Positions 1 to 12,682 of a stretch of DNA of 64,000 nucleotides are shown here, in pieces. Under the pieces are notes generated by a model. The model was not told where the DNA came from. It was given only the letters and a program-made list of their open reading frames with translations, and searched no databases. Position 1 is the stretch's first letter, and every line of letters starts with the position of its first letter. The position numbers and the translations under genes are program-made. Source of the DNA: Lasiosphaeria ovina (taxonomy: Eukaryota > Ascomycota > Sordariomycetes > Sordariales > Lasiosphaeriaceae); assembly GCA_033439765.1 (NCBI GenBank), contig JAULSN010000006.1, positions 3,410,001-3,474,000 of the forward strand. The letters are read 5' to 3'.

Positions 1-1635
1 CTTGGTTTTTCTTTTTCTTTCTTTTAGTAGACGGCGATCACTTACACCGAGCGGAATGATGTTGATCTGCGGAACTGTAAAGCGTGCCGGCTGGCCCTTG
101 ACATTGTAGCTTTTGACCCAGAAAATCACTGCGGCGGTCAGCACTGACGGCACTCTCAAAGGGCAGCGAGGGGACTTACTGGAGCCTCCGGACTGGCCGA
201 ACTGAGACATGAAGGCAAAGAACAGGGGGACTAGTTATTTGGACAATCAGCATCTAGGGTCCACGGGGGGGGGGTTTTTTTCTGGAAAGTATCGAGGCCG
301 CTTACAGAGATAGACATGCCACGTCGAGTGCCAGCGCTTAATGTCTTTCCACTTGAAGAGTCCGGTGAGTGGCTTGGCCTCGGTAGGCATCCGCGCACGG
401 GCCAGGTCGACTTCCTCCTGGGTGAAGATCCTAAATTTCTGCCATCAACAACTGCGGCACTGGGCACAAAGACTGCGAGAGAGAGAGAGAGACAAACCAG
501 TTGGCCTTTGCTCGTCCGGGAAGCTGGGGCATTGCGAAAAGCGTCCACATTGCACACGGGAAAGAGATGAGGCCGCAGACGCTACTTTTTGTCAGTTTCG
601 ATCCGAGTTTTTGGTCCCGCCTCCAAGCTTGGTGTCAGGCAAACTCACATGTACATCCACCGCCAGCCAGGCAGTCCTCGCACGCCGTCCAGCCCGGCAA
701 ATACGCCCGCCATTAGGAAACCGGAGAAGAGCGGGCCGACGGCCACGAAGATCTGAATCAGGGTGTTGCGCCGCGCCAGCTCGTGCGGCTTGTAGTAGCT
801 CGAGCACACGTACATAACGGCAGGGAAATGGCCGGCCTCAAACAAGCCAACGCTGTATCCATATTAGCCTATTCGTACGACATTTCCGAGAGAAGGTAGA
901 GACACGCACAAGAAGCGGAACACGTAGAGCATGTTGACGTCCTTGACCGCGGCGGTGGCAAAGGTGAAGATGGTCCAGGCCAGCTCGATGAAGGCAATAT
1001 AGACAGGCGCGTTGACCTGGTGGCGGGCAACTGTTAGCATCGAGCACATAATCATTGGATTTGGTGGCAACGTACTCTGGTGAGAAGCAGGTTGGAGGGG
1101 ATCTGGCCAAACACGTATGCCGCACTCCAGACCGCATTGGCGTAGTTGAGCTCGTTTCCGTACATCTCAAGGTCCTCTTTCATGCCGCTGTCTGTGCAAA
1201 GGACTCTATTAGCATCAAATGCAAAGGGAAAGCCTGTGGACAGGCACGCAGGCACGCGGGGAAACAAGTAATGCCACATACTGAAGGCATTTGTAATGTT
1301 GACCTGGTCGAGGTATCTGCACATGACACCCAGTGCGGATGCCGAGATGAGCGTCAGGTCGAGCTTGGTGAGGAAGCGGGCTTCGGCCTTGGGGACGTCG
1401 AGCGCTGATCATTATTGTGGTAAGCAATTTGCTCTCTTCTTTTTTCCCCTCTGAATAACACGTCGGCGTAGTCAAACTTACACGACCAGATGTAGGACTT
1501 CCATGTCCTCTTGGACTCGACATATCGCGTTGCTGCAGTGACGGCTGCTTCGTCGTGTGAAATCTTTGACACAACCGGGGCGTCGGCACCCCTTTCTTCC
1601 ACGACGACGACCTTCTTTTCCTGGGGCTGTGCCAT
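1..1635 (-). CDS. MFS transporter, allantoate/pantothenate permease type (3'-truncated)
   Basis: Plasma-membrane major facilitator carrier of the fungal anion:cation symporter group (Dal5/Fen2/Liz1-like), probably importing a small organic acid or vitamin. Nine exons can be followed on the minus strand: 1635-1482, 1404-1282, 1191-1076, 1016-910, 852-649, 581-498, 430-306, 230-180 and 128-46. All junctions keep frame (349 codons). The last visible donor is at 45, so the 3' end lies outside the window. Visible landmarks are RYLDQVNITNAF in TM1, then GMKEDLEMYGNELNYANAVW, FEAGHFPAVMY, and IFTQEEVDLARARMP at the start of the loop after TM6. The start is the first Met of an 83-residue-scale hydrophilic N-terminus rich in Val, Glu and Lys. 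Family membership is clear; the substrate is not readable from sequence. Confidence 0.88.
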
Positions 1636-4090
1636 GTTTGCTGGTGTTTCACTTTCAGGCCAGAGCTCATGCCGTGAAACTTGCCATCTCCACCAGCTGT
1701 CGGTGGCGGATACCTATCAGTCTTATCATGGGCGAATTTGTGAATTTTCTTTTTTTGTCGGTTCGACTATCTGTGTCGTCTTCGGCGGAGATCATGGCGA
1801 CATCGAGGTGAAGTCGCTTCGGCAAGAGTTTGGCCAGGCCAGCGCCATTGCGCTAGTCGCTGTTGAATGCTAGCACTGGTTTTAGAGCGATCTCGGCCCC
1901 GGGCGAGTGATGATAAATCCGCCCCTTGGACATGTGCTGGGCTGAGGAGCGAGGCCTTGGCGGCCTATCACGGGTACTGGCGCGTAGTACGTGCGATGGC
2001 GTGATGACACAAAACACGGATCCAGGGCTCGTCGACAACCCAGCCTAGCTTCAAGTCCCGAACGCTACGACAAAACCGTCATGGGCGCCGCAGATTAGCG
2101 TTATTCGCGTCCACAACACCGTCTTACACGCTAAAAAGAGCGACGAAGAGCTTTCCCGGCGGCGAGCGGTCTGGAGAGGGCATCTTGGCCGTACTCGTAG
2201 AAACGCACCATGCCAAGCCGATAGTTGGTTTCTCGCACCCATGGACTTGGAATCCGGCGGCTAGGGTTATTTTTGTGCCATGAATTGACCAGTTACGACA
2301 TACAGTTGGAGTTTTCCTTATCATACTCGCTTAACGATGCAATGGCATGCTTTGGTCTCAAAATTGACTCCAACGGTGTTCCTATACAAATCTAGGCAGT
2401 AATCACACCTTTGTGGTTGTCCGCTCTGGGGCCTGCATTTCAAGGTGACGAGGGACCATCCATCTGGACATCTAGCAAGGTTCACGCTCCGCAAGGGACC
2501 TCACACCGTGTCGAGCACGGCTCGCTTGGTGGTCGTACTCGGCCGCTCCTTCCCAAAGCCTCGGGTTTGCCCCTTGTAGTATGTACCCCGCAGGTCTGGA
2601 CCGTGGCAGACCTGCACCATGGGGTCTCGGCTGGATTCGTCCTCACAGTTCTCTCGGGACATGTGGTGGCGAGTGGCGTAAATCGAGACACAACTCTGAT
2701 GCATATTGCGCCTTAACTGAGCCAATAGCCTCCAGCTTCTTATCATGCGGGCCTTGGCCTTGGCTTGCATAGAGGTTAGCTCACCTGTCGAGTCTTGCAT
2801 CCCACCGCCTCATCTCGGCCTCGATTATCTAGCAGACAAATTTGTCCGTACATGCATCAAGCCGTGCCCGTCACCTGTCTTGACCCCCACACTGACCCAA
2901 CCTCTCCGAATTTCCTAGCATACAAGTTTGTGTTGGATATACTAGACCTGGTCTCGGCCTAGCGCTGGTCTCGCAATATAATTCCTTTTGCAAGCAGTGC
3001 AACCCGCTCACATCCCCTGTTTTGGGAGAACTGCAACGAAGCAAAGCAAGTACTCGTTTCTTACTTAACGCAAAAACTTTGTGCTTAGATGTCAAATTAC
3101 AGGCCGAATCTGCGCAAGTTATATAATTCTGGACGTGCCACGGACTCTTCCCCCAAAATGAGAGGCCAAATAATGGGAGAGGACAAAATAATCAAATGAA
3201 ACAATATACAAGTACACAAGACAGGAAAAGCACAAGGCCAAGTTGACAAATTTCCATCCACAATCGATACCTGAAGAGATAGTGTAGTCTCACTCAGACA
3301 AGATCGTTAATCGTGGATGAGAGAGATTGACATTGAGTGAGCTTGGCTCGTGAGAGAAAAAGGCAAATAAAGCGTTCGTCTAAGCTAAGCACTCAGCAAC
3401 TACGTGTATCTCAGATACCTGCCTACCTACCCGGGAGACTGAAAGCATTAACGCGGCTTCATAACAGGTTTTAATCTGATTTATCTTAGACTCACCGATA
3501 TCTGTTCTTTGTCGGATGCCTCAACCTGGCGAAAGAATAACGAGTGGCGGGTAGAAAATAAAGCTGACAGCCACAGAAAATTGCGTCGATAAAACAATAG
3601 TAATTAACGCCAAGGAATCGAATGATTCAGCTCCGCAGACCTTTTTATCCTGAGATATCATTCTCACGTGGGTTTGAGGACATTGAGAAGGACAGGGGTA
3701 CTACTCAGATACGCCACTGAAAGGTTATAGATACTTTCTTCTCATCTAAAATTCCTCTAAAAAGTTTCTTGACTAAGGACTGGTTAGTTCCAAACTTGAA
3801 AATTTAAGTCTCTATGGAAAGAACGGTTTTCGAGCGTAGCGAGAAGCCCGCCGCAGGCGCTCCTAGAGGGCCGCCGGAGGCAAGAAAGAAAGGAAAGGCT
3901 GTTCAGCTACGACAACCGCGCGGGCAGTGGGTCAAAGCCCCGGGCAGGCGTTTTGCTCCTTCCTCAATCCTCAATCAATCCCCCCCTCTCCAAAAATAAA
4001 ATAAAAAATTTCTTCCTTTAGATAGCTGTTACCGTGCACTCGACCAGCAGATTCTGACCCGTTACACTACAATCTACACTCTTAGAGTAC
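1636..4090. other. intergenic, no gene recognised
   Basis: Only short overlapping ORFs with no family resemblance are present. The stretch from about 2850 to 3800 is AT-richer with many stops. A GC-rich island at about 3825-3960 interrupts it, just upstream of the BTB gene. Confidence 0.6.
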
Positions 4091-5266
4091 GTGTTCACTA
4101 TTCTTCAGCAACTCTGTGACGGGCCTTCCATGGACGCTCATTCCGAGACCACAAGCATAGCGAGCCACGACCTCGACACTTTCGAGTTGGCTTTCGGAAC
4201 CGAGAAGCCCTCAGCTGTGGAGGATGATATCAAAGTCCTCGACACCGATGGCGACGTCGTCATTATTGTGAGGGACCGAGAGACACGACGATCAAAACAA
4301 TTCGTTGCGTCGTCCAAGGTCATGGAATTGGCATCTGCGGACTTCAAGGATTTGATTCAGGATCGGGTTGCGAGACGCGCCGTTACTCGGATTGAAGACG
4401 GAGGCCGCCCAAGCATCTCGCTCGGCGACGATAATATCGAGGCCATGGAACTGCTGCTAAACATCTTGCACTTCCGGAGCGTCGATATCCCCACCACCTT
4501 GCCCCCTCTGAAGACCCTCGCCATGCTCGGCATTGAGTGCGACAAGTATGATTGCGAATCAGCCCTTGCGCCGTGGATATTGATCTGGTGCCGAAATATC
4601 CGCGTCTCCGACATCACAGAACAAACCGACCTAAAATACGTGGTACTCGCGGCGCACAAATTCAAGTTGCCAAACCTCTTAACCATATTATCTAATGTTG
4701 GATCACATATGACGTCCGCCACTCTCCAGAAGTGGGAGGGCGATCCACTGTTGGATAATTACCTACCAATGTCTGTTCTAGGTAATTTCGCTGATCTTCC
4801 AACTCGATTTCTAGGCTAATTAACAACGGGCACAGACACAATCTCGAGAAAGAGACAGGAAACCATGGACAGTCTCCGCGAGCTGATTGAGGGCGGCGAA
4901 ACAGCGCTACGTCTCACGGCGACCGCCTTCAACATGACGGGCGTGCTATGCCCGCGGTGCGCGCGCCGATACCCCGACGGCGCCAAGAACTGCCGTCCGT
5001 GCAACAGCTCCACGACACTCATCAACCGTCTCTGCACTGCCGAGCACCGCGTCGCCGAGTACTTTGTCGTTCTCAAGGCGCGCAAGCTGTGGCCTACTGT
5101 CCCGCCCTTTGCGGCCTGCTCGCCCGCCGAGATCGTGAAGCGGCTCGGCCAGCCTGGCCCCGCGGAAACCGAGCACAAGTGCAGCGCTGAGTGGCGTGAT
5201 GGTATCTGTCAGCTGAAGGAGCAGCTGAGCGTCCTGGCAGAGAGTGCGGAGAAGATTTTGCAATGA
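4091..5266 (+). CDS. BTB/POZ-domain protein with C-terminal Cys pairs
   Basis: Probable BTB/POZ protein of the expanded fungal set. Such proteins are usually protein-interaction or ubiquitin-ligase adaptors; this one's partner is unknown. Two exons, 4091-4781 and 4836-5266. The 54-nt intron has donor GTAATT, a GCTAAT branch-like site and acceptor CACAG, and the join gives 373 aa without a stop. After an acidic N-terminus, the segment VVIIVRDRETRRSKQFVASS followed by DFKDLI matches the start of a BTB fold. Residues about 110-200 continue as helices (MELLLNILHF, YVVLAAHKF). The C-terminal exon contains CPRC..CRPC, a likely zinc-binding pair, then WPTVPPFAACSPAEIV. A second Met at 4130 is an equally plausible start and would give 360 aa. 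Single-copy here, with no functional neighbour. Confidence 0.75.
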
Positions 5267-6696
5267 TTAGGCATGGAGACGTCGTGATAGGTATAGACAC
5301 GTTGTAATAGGCAGGTATAGACATGTCGTGAGGAGGACTTGATTGTGAATACCAAGCCGCTAATCAAGAAGAAAAAGTCAGGTCAGCAGGAAGAACAGAA
5401 TGACGAGAGTAAGGACAAACATATTGAAAAGCTCTCGAAAAGAAGATCGAAGATCTCTCCGCGCCCACCTCTGAGGATTTTGGTGAAGAATGGGAAGAAG
5501 ATTTTGTACCAAGCAAAGTACAGCAGGAGCTGCTTACTGTGACAAGTGACTGTACGTGTCGCGGAAACGAACCGTAAGAAGGGGATAAATGGCCCAGGAA
5601 AAGGAGTTGCTTACGTTTTATTTCTTCTGCTCCACTCAAGGAGGGACTTCCATAGAGGAGTTGCTTACACACAACCCAAAGGGGGAAAAATACACCCCTA
5701 ACCTATCATAATCTAGTTTTTCTTTTTCCTTTCAGGCAAACACCGCATCGAAGCATACGGAGATTGGTCACCGAAAATAGTTTACTTCTCAAACAAACAA
5801 AGAACACGCCAATACCTGACAAGAGCATAAGCACAAGTCCAATAGGGAGGGAACAACTAGCGCATTACATGCCGATCGTCCGCTTCACGTGGCTGGCCTG
5901 TCCTCACTGATCTAACGGGGAGGCGTTACTTTTCTTTTTCTCTAGCTTTTTGGAAGAAATCTGCACTCGTTTATAATGGTCTAATTGAGTCTCATGGCCT
6001 TACGCACGAGCCTGTGCCATTCTTCGATATATTATCCACCAGATATATCTCCTTTCTACCTTTGATGCTCATAGTGGTTTTGCGGAATACGATATCTCCA
6101 CCGCTTTAACGGCAGCGGCATAGTTGTGGCTTTTCTATACAACCCCTTTGCTGTAATTAATCATGGCTGTTCACCTGGATAACAGCAAGCGTCGTTGTTG
6201 AGGTGAGAGGACTCACCTTTCTAATAATATCTCTTGACTAGGTAGTATAGGATCTGGTGCTATTTCACGAGAAGTACGTAACGAAATGACATCGATATGA
6301 TGGGAAGAGGACTTGGTCGTGGACTCTCTCAGCCTACAATAGCCTAGATATAATTAGACCAAGAAGAAAACACAATTACGCAAGCTTTCTGGGACTCTGC
6401 ATTCTGTGACAAGTCAGATTCGCAAACGAGTCTACCTCGCCTAGCTTCCTTGTTGACGTCTGCGTGACTCGTCTGATGGCTGACATTCAATCTGAAGAGG
6501 GGTGGCACAGAGCACAGAGATCTTTCCTCGCATTGCATCCCATCCAAACCCTTCAATCTCGCAGCTAATTATTAACCAAGTCTAGGGTACAGAAGGATGA
6601 CCTCAGTTCCTCGCAGCCCCAGCAAGAGCCCCAGTCCGTGTCAAACAACTTCCGGCACACCTATTGTGAATTCCAGTCCGCTGAACATGCATCACT
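5267..6696. other. intergenic, no gene recognised
   Basis: AT-rich spacer between the BTB gene and the 3' end of the fructosamine kinase gene. A lysine-rich 67-codon ORF (5339-5542) has no family features and looks incidental. Confidence 0.6.
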
Positions 6697-8093
6697 TCAG
6701 TGCAACCCAAGCCCCTTCAGCCCATCCACATGTACCTGCCCGCCGCCCGTGACGGTCCTAGTAGGAGTTAGATCGCCCTTGAAACCATCGATGCCGTCCG
6801 GGTACTTGGCGAGCAGCCAGCGCATGTCCTCGATGGCACTGTAGGAAACACACACAAGTCAGCACGAACGCCTTGCCATAGAACTCGGTCAGGGGAGATC
6901 ACTCACTCGTCGAGCACAAACGTGCGGTTTGGAAACATGCCGGCCGTGAGGATGTCGTTGCGGATGGTGTACAGGACGTTGCGGTCGTCAAAGTCCTCCT
7001 TGGGCTCGGACGCGGCGGCCTTGCCGTACAACTTGACGAACTCGTGGCCGACGGTGTAGCGCGCGCGCCGCATGCACTGCAGGTCCATCTCGGCGTGGCC
7101 GTAAAAGGGGCAGGGGTCGAAGATGACGGGGTTGCCCGAGTCGAGGTCGATGTGGATGTTGCCGTCGAAGAGGTCGCCGTGGCACAGGCTGGGCTTGATG
7201 TCGCGTCCGCCCGTCTGCAGCGGCCGCAGCAGCCGCGGCACGACCGTGTCAATGAACTCCTCTGCCACTTCCTCCAGCTCGGCGTTGGCGCCGTGCACGC
7301 GCTCCAAGTAGGCTAGGGCGGCGCGGAAGTCGCGCGTCCAGAACTCCTCCCAGTTGTCGGACCAGTCGACCACCATGGGCGGAGCGCCGCAGAAGGGCGT
7401 GACGTGGAAGCCGAAGCGGCCATTGGGCGACGCCGAGCCGCGGTGCAGCTTGAGCACGATGGCCAGCAGCTGGTCGAACGGCGGCGCGGCCTCGCTGAGG
7501 TGGCGGAACTCGGTCAGGTACCACGTCTTGGTGCGGTCGCCGGCGAAGTAGCCCCAGGCGATGGGCGCGATGGTGTTGTCGGGGATCACGGCGGCGATGG
7601 CCTTGGCGCCTTCGAACTCGCCGCGGGCGGCCTCGAGGTACTCGTTGACCTCGATGATCTGCGCGGGCGACCGCAACGCGTTGTGAGCCCGCATCCTCTG
7701 GTGGCCGCCAACAAAGAAGGCGGCGTGTTCGCGGTAGAGCAGCGCCGGGCAGGAGGCACCCACTTTGACAAAATAGCTCTTAGTTCCGCCACCGACCTCG
7801 ACATCAATCCGCTTTCCAGTCGACCACTGCAAAGGTTCAGGGGTGGTCAGCTTGGGGAGAGAAGCTGACATGTCAAGTTTTGCTCGGGGCTTACTTACCC
7901 TTGTGTTGCCATGTCTCGTCACCGAAACAACTTTCGCGCCGTCGGGCAGAGCTGCAGAGTGAAGGCTTCAATTAGCTATTGACAAGAAACTCGGAGTTTC
8001 TAAGCTTGAAGTGACCTGGCTCGGAGACTCGGAAGGATGCTCACCTGCGACAATTGCTGTGTCTAAACTCTGAGCTGATGCTGAGTCGGTCAT
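6697..8093 (-). CDS. fructosamine-3-kinase / ketosamine-3-kinase family
   Basis: Cytosolic kinase-fold protein that phosphorylates the sugar moiety of glycated amines or proteins, leading to deglycation. Four exons: 8093-8045, 7951-7899, 7826-6907 and 6838-6697 (introns of 93, 72 and 68 nt), totalling 387 aa. Exon 1 encodes MTDSASAQSLDTAIVA; exon 2 supplies LPDGAKVVSVTRHGN. The ATP-site region RIDVEVGGGTKSYFVKV holds the conserved Lys. The catalytic loop CHGDLFDGNIHID is near residue 250, and the metal-binding VIFDPCPFYGHAEMDL follows. All expected catalytic residues are present, so it should be active. The start was chosen at 8093 because exons 1-2 restore the family N-terminus; the longest single-frame ORF would begin inside exon 2. 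It is divergent from the MFS gene beginning at 8611. Confidence 0.9.
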
Positions 8094-8610
8094 GATGGAT
8101 GGCCGATGGCAGGACGGACAATTAACACTCGACAGTGCCTTTATCAGTCTCACAAAACAAACAAAACAAAAATGGTGGAACGGATGGGGGAGGTGTTGCA
8201 TTTTAAAATCGGCACGACGGGGGTTCAGGTCCCGAAACGCCAGCGCCGCCGAGTTGGCCTGGCTGCCGGCCTGTTTTGGGAGGGCGGGCCGGAGCCACAA
8301 AAATCGGGGTGCCCGGGGCGAAGCATTCAGGCCAACTGCGCTGCGGCGCTGCACCACACAATGCTCACCAACGAACCTGTCTGCAACAATGGTGAATTCC
8401 CAAAAACTCCGGCAAACTCAATTGGACCGCCGTGCAACATCATACCATGCCGTCGGGTGTTGGCGCTTGCTTGCTATCTCCTTAGGGGAACTTTGGATGG
8501 TTGGATGGTTCAGGGGGGGGCCCCACCCGGAGCCGGTCCGGAAACACAAATAAATAAGACCCCACGCCACCACCCCTTGGGCACCCATCCGTCCCCGTCT
8601 TCACCGTCCA
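8094..8610. other. shared upstream region of two divergent genes
   Basis: About 0.5 kb lies between the divergent starts of the fructosamine kinase (minus) and the DHA1 exporter (plus), so both promoters must lie here. A short G run occurs at about 8512. No specific operator is recognised. Confidence 0.5.
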
Positions 8611-8763
8611 ATGCCGCACGAACCGTCCCAAAATGACCAAGCAGACAGTATGGCGACCCCTTTGGACCCAGTGGTCCCGGCTGGTGGGGCAGAGCGACAA
8701 GAACAAGACAGACCAGACGACGGCGAGCAACAGCCAGGACGAGGAGGTCTTGGCGGCAACGTC

Positions 8764-8794
<31 letters not shown>

Positions 8795-10661
8795 GAAGCA
8801 GCACAGCACATCCCAAAGATGTGGAAGCTGCAGTCGACCATGGTTCCGAGCCCGCCGGCCCCCCCTATTCCGTCTTCACCGTCAAGCAGAAGCGGTGGAT
8901 CATCTTCATTGGCGCAGCGTCTGGCTGGTTCTCGGGCGCGAGCAGCTTCATCTACTTCCCGGCCATCCCCTTCCTGGCCAGCGATCTGGGCGTCAGCGTC
9001 GAGAGAATCAACCTGACCGTCACGTCGTATCTGGTCGCGTCGGGCGTCTTCCCGACCCTGCTCGGCAATGCCGCCGACAAGTACGGCCGCCGCCCCGTCT
9101 TTATCGCCGCCCTCGGCATCTACGCCGCCATCAACGTCGGCCTCGCCCTGCAGCGGTCCTTTGCCGCCCTCATCACTCTGCGCATGTTTCAGAGCGCCGC
9201 CATCTCGGGCACCTTTTCCATCGCCTTTGGCGCCATGGGCGACGTCACAATCCCGGCCGACCGCGGAGGCTACCTTGGCTTCATGTCCATATTGTAGGGC
9301 CACCCCCTCCCCCATTTCCCCACGGCCACAGACACTGACCACGCCACGACACAGCATCAACACGGGACAGAGCGTGGCGCCCATGATCAGCGGCCTGCTC
9401 ATGGCCCGGTGGAAGTGGGACGCAATCTTCTGGTTCCTGGCGGTGGCGTCGTCGGTGGTATTGTCGCTCGTGCTGCTGCTGCTGCCCGAGACGTGCCGGC
9501 GCATCGTCGGCAACGGAAGCATCCGCCCGCCGCGGTGGATCAACCGCGCGCTGCTTCCGTTCCTCCGCCCGGCCACCACGGAGCAGCAACAGCTTCTGAC
9601 ATCCCCCACGCCCTCCTCTCCCGCTCCAGACCCCTCCTCGCCACCAGACCCAGACTCCAAGCCGGCCGCCCCCGAGAGCCCACCACCACCACCACCCAAA
9701 GCAAAACGCAGCCGGCCCAACCCGTTCTCGGGGCTCGCCATGCTGCGCAACAAAGGCACGGCGGTCGTGGTGGTGACGTACGGGTTCAACTACGCGCTGT
9801 ACTCGTGCCTGCAGGCGTCGCTGTCGACCATCTTCGTCGACATCTACGGCGTGTCGGGCTTGGTGGCGGGGTTGTCATACATCCCGTTCGGCGTGGCGTG
9901 CATCATCGCGTCGTACCTGGCCGGCCGCCTGCTCGACCGCGACTACCGGCGCACGGCGGCCACGACGGTCGGCGGCGCCCGCACCGGCGAGGACATTGTC
10001 GCGTTCCCCATCGAGCGCGCGCGCCTGCGCACCACCAAGTGGATCGTCGCGTGCTGCGCGCCGCTGGTTGTTGCGTATGGCTGGGCGCTGCAGGCGCGGG
10101 TGGTGAGCTTCACTGTCTCCCTTTGGCGAACATGTTTTCCCCTAGCTGACACCATTTTGTGAAAAATCCATAGCACATCGCCGTGCCGTTGGTGCTGCAG
10201 TTCTTCATTGGCGCCACGAACCAGGTCAACTACACGGTGAGTCCCCAATCACTCTCCCTCTCCTTTGAAAATCCGCCCCTTTTAGACTGACAGTCCGGAA
10301 ACAGGCACTGAACGCGCTGCTGGTCGACTTCCACCCGGACCGGCCGTCGGCGATCCAGGCGACCAACAATCTGTTCCGGTGCGAGCTGGCCGCCGGTGCT
10401 CTGGCGCTGCTCGACATCATGCTGCGCGCCCTCGGGCCCGGCTGGTGCTTCGTCATCCTCGCCGTGCTGCACTCCCTCAGCGTCGCCCCGCTGTGGTTGC
10501 TCGAGATTTACGGGCTGGGGTGGAGGACGGCGAAGCAGGCTGAGCAGGACGAGAAGGCCAAGGGCATCGAGAGCTCCGAGTCCAGCGGCTCGTCATCAGA
10601 CTCTGAACCAGATGTGGCTCTGGGGAGCAAGGTCTTGGTCGGGAGCAGATCGCGGCAGTGA
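8611..10661 (+). CDS. MFS drug:H+ antiporter (DHA1, Qdr/Tpo-like)
   Basis: Plasma-membrane exporter of the 12-TM DHA1 family, which moves drugs, polyamines or organic acids by proton antiport. Four exons: 8611-9293, 9355-10102, 10174-10236 and 10305-10661 (616 aa). The N-terminus is hydrophilic with a polyserine run encoded by an AGC microsatellite. TM1 begins at RWIIFIGAASGWFSG. The loop 2-3 signature GNAADKYGRRPVF and the DHA1-type GDVTIPADRGGYLG are intact. A proline-rich loop of about 60 residues separates TM6 and TM7, then GVACIIASYLAGRLLDRDYRR follows. A large minus-strand ORF over exon 1-2 is a codon-bias shadow. Met at 8650 is an alternative start. Substrate is unknown. Confidence 0.9.
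8770..8796. repeat. (AGC)n microsatellite in coding sequence
   Basis: Consecutive AGC codons encode the serine run in the cytosolic N-terminus of the DHA1 exporter. Likely length-polymorphic. Confidence 0.85.
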
Positions 10662-11007
10662 TTGATTGATTGAGGTAATGATTTAATAATGCTAGTAGTA
10701 CCCGTAGAATAATTGATATAAAACATTCGAGTTGTCAGGTAGGTAGGTAATTAGAGATCAGAGTTCGGACATCTAAGTGCTTAAATCGCGGGCTTGGAGT
10801 GTTGTGTTTGATAGTGGCTTGACTTCAGTCACGACGCAAATCCCCATCGCGTTACCATGGCGATTCTCCTTTGCTATGATGCACTTTATTGGAAGCGCAA
10901 AACGACTGAATGAAATCTCGCCCTGTCCGGAACACTTTGTCGGCGGCACTGCGCAATCTCATCAACGCTCGTCGATGCCGGGGTTTCCAGTCTGCCAGAC
11001 TGCCCCA
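10662..11007. other. convergent intergenic spacer
   Basis: Lies between the 3' ends of the MFS exporter and the secreted DUF985 gene. AT-rich at its left end, as expected for 3' UTR and polyadenylation sequence; no gene seen. Confidence 0.6.
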
Positions 11008-11687
11008 TCAGTGAGACCTAGGATTCCAGTTTGCCGCCGCAATTTCGTAGCCACTGGGGTCAAAGCCAGGGGCGACTGTTATCCCGAGTTAGTGGTAGTT
11101 CTCTGAGTAAAGGTAAGATTGATGACGGGCAGCCCACCAGTCGTTCCCACGAGGGTCCAGTCGCCAAGGCTGCGTGCACGCTGCCACTCCCACGAGGCGA
11201 TGACGACCTGGGGCCGCTGGTTCTTGAACACGTCCGGGCCCAGGGTCACCTTACGCACCGGCCTACCGTCATTGTTGGACAGAGACAAGGTGAGGGGGGC
11301 GCCAGCGTAGTAGTGCCACACCTCAACCGCATCCACACGGTGCCACAGCGAGTCGCCGACCTTGCCCTCGAGCAGGTAGTAGATTTCGGTGCTGGCGGCG
11401 CGGCCGCTGCTGCTTCCGTTGAAACTGACCAGCAGGGTGTCGCGGAAGGTCTCGGCGAAATAGCCCTTCTCGGGGTTGGCCGCGAGGCCGAGCTGCCTGA
11501 TGACTTCGGCGGCCGTGCGCTTGTCGATCGGTTTCTGGCTGCTGCTGCCACCGCCGCCGCTACCTCGAACCGCGTGTGCCTCTGGCGCTGCTGCGGCTGC
11601 TGCTGCTGCCTGCACGCAGATTGCCACCACGAACGCGATGCACGCGAAGAGGAGGGATGCGCGGAGTCGAATCATGATTGCCCTCAC
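11008..11687 (-). CDS. Cupin_5 / DUF985 protein with N-terminal signal sequence
   Basis: Small cupin-fold protein (Cupin_5, formerly DUF985) of unknown enzymatic role. Two exons, 11687-11138 and 11075-11008, joined by a 62-nt intron with an ACTAAC branch site; total 205 aa. Without the intron the reading frame ends early and loses the conserved C-terminus, whereas splicing restores VAPGFDPSGYEIAA. The N-terminus MRAIMIRLRASLLFACIAFVV plus an alanine run looks like a signal peptide or anchor. The core has NPEKGYFAETFRD, TEIYYLLEG, WHRVDAVEVWHYYAGAPL (metal-site His/Glu) and ARSLGDWTLVG. It is divergent from a second family member at 12683, which lacks the leader. Family is certain; secretion is inferred. 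Confidence 0.87.
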
Positions 11688-12682
11688 GTCAGGGACTCGA
11701 GGACTCGGAGGCTTTTGGCGGGCTGGAATGTGGAGCTGTGGGACAGACGAGCGTCTCGACGACGATTAACGACGGGCGAGGCCAACACCGCGGCCGTGCT
11801 CCTTTTGTAGTCGGGCGGGAAGCAAAACATTGCCAGCCCTTACGTTAACCCTTGTGTTTCGACCCCGGACACGCTCCCGCGACTCCCGGGCTATTGGCCG
11901 CCGTCAATGGCGCTATCACCGACTTGAGTCAAATATTGTTTGTCAATCAATTGCGTGACGGCGGGGGTGTGCGTGCGAGGCCAAGCCAGCTGCCAAGCAA
12001 CGGAATTAGCGGCAGTCAGTCAGCGAGGCGAGCGCCGCCGAAGCCGTGAAATTACAGTGGGCAACCGAGAATCTTTACGCGGGCAGCTTAAATTAGTAGC
12101 TCGGCAGGCTCGGGCCAAGGGTGTACCCAGGCGCCGAGCCAATCGGACCCCGTATGGGGCTCGACAGTGGGGACAGGCATCCTTGCCCCATCAGCTACCG
12201 AGGGCAGCCCCGCTCGTCTGCAAGAAACACAGGAAACGCGGTCAAGATCAGCGTCTTTTGGAGGGATCGAGCTCCTGTCGTTGCTGCCCCCCCCCCCCCC
12301 CGAAGGATGATGGGATGGCATCGGGTGGAAGTGCTACGGAGCAATAATTAAAACTACCGTTGCCCGGGGCTTTCCCTTTTGCGAATGCGACGGGAGAAGG
12401 GTCTTTAAGTGCACTTCTTCCAGTTGGCTGCAGTGCGGGCATCAGTGCCTTCCCGCCGTACCCCAAAATTACACAGTTCTTCACTTCACCGCTCTCTGCA
12501 AAGACGGTCCGTCGCTTCCAAAAAGCAGATCTGATTCAATAAATTTTTGACCGTTTTCCAGCCAACCTCACTAGCCCAGGCTATTTTTAATTAGGGGGTA
12601 CGGCACACACCCGCACGCACCCTTCAAAAAACTCTCCAGATTAACAAGCCAACCCCCAACCCGGTAACGCAAACGATCCAAT
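11688..12682. other. upstream region shared by two divergent DUF985 genes
   Basis: About 1 kb between the start codons of two head-to-head paralogs. It contains a run of 16-17 C at about 12287. No independent gene is recognised; overlapping short ORFs are incidental. Confidence 0.55.

Noticed and set aside
500..645. apparent loss of TM6 in the left-end MFS transporter
   Set aside because: An 84-nt exon at 581-498 with good splice sites supplies the missing helix and its joins keep frame, so the gene looks intact.
8205..8240. possible tRNA B-box (GGGTTCAGGTCCCG)
   Set aside because: Lacks the consensus GGTTCGANTCC and no acceptor stem, D arm or A-box is found at the right distance.
8482..9789. 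435-codon ORF on the minus strand over the DHA1 exporter
   Set aside because: It is antisense to a clear multi-exon MFS gene and lacks family motifs. Long antisense frames are expected with GC-rich third positions.
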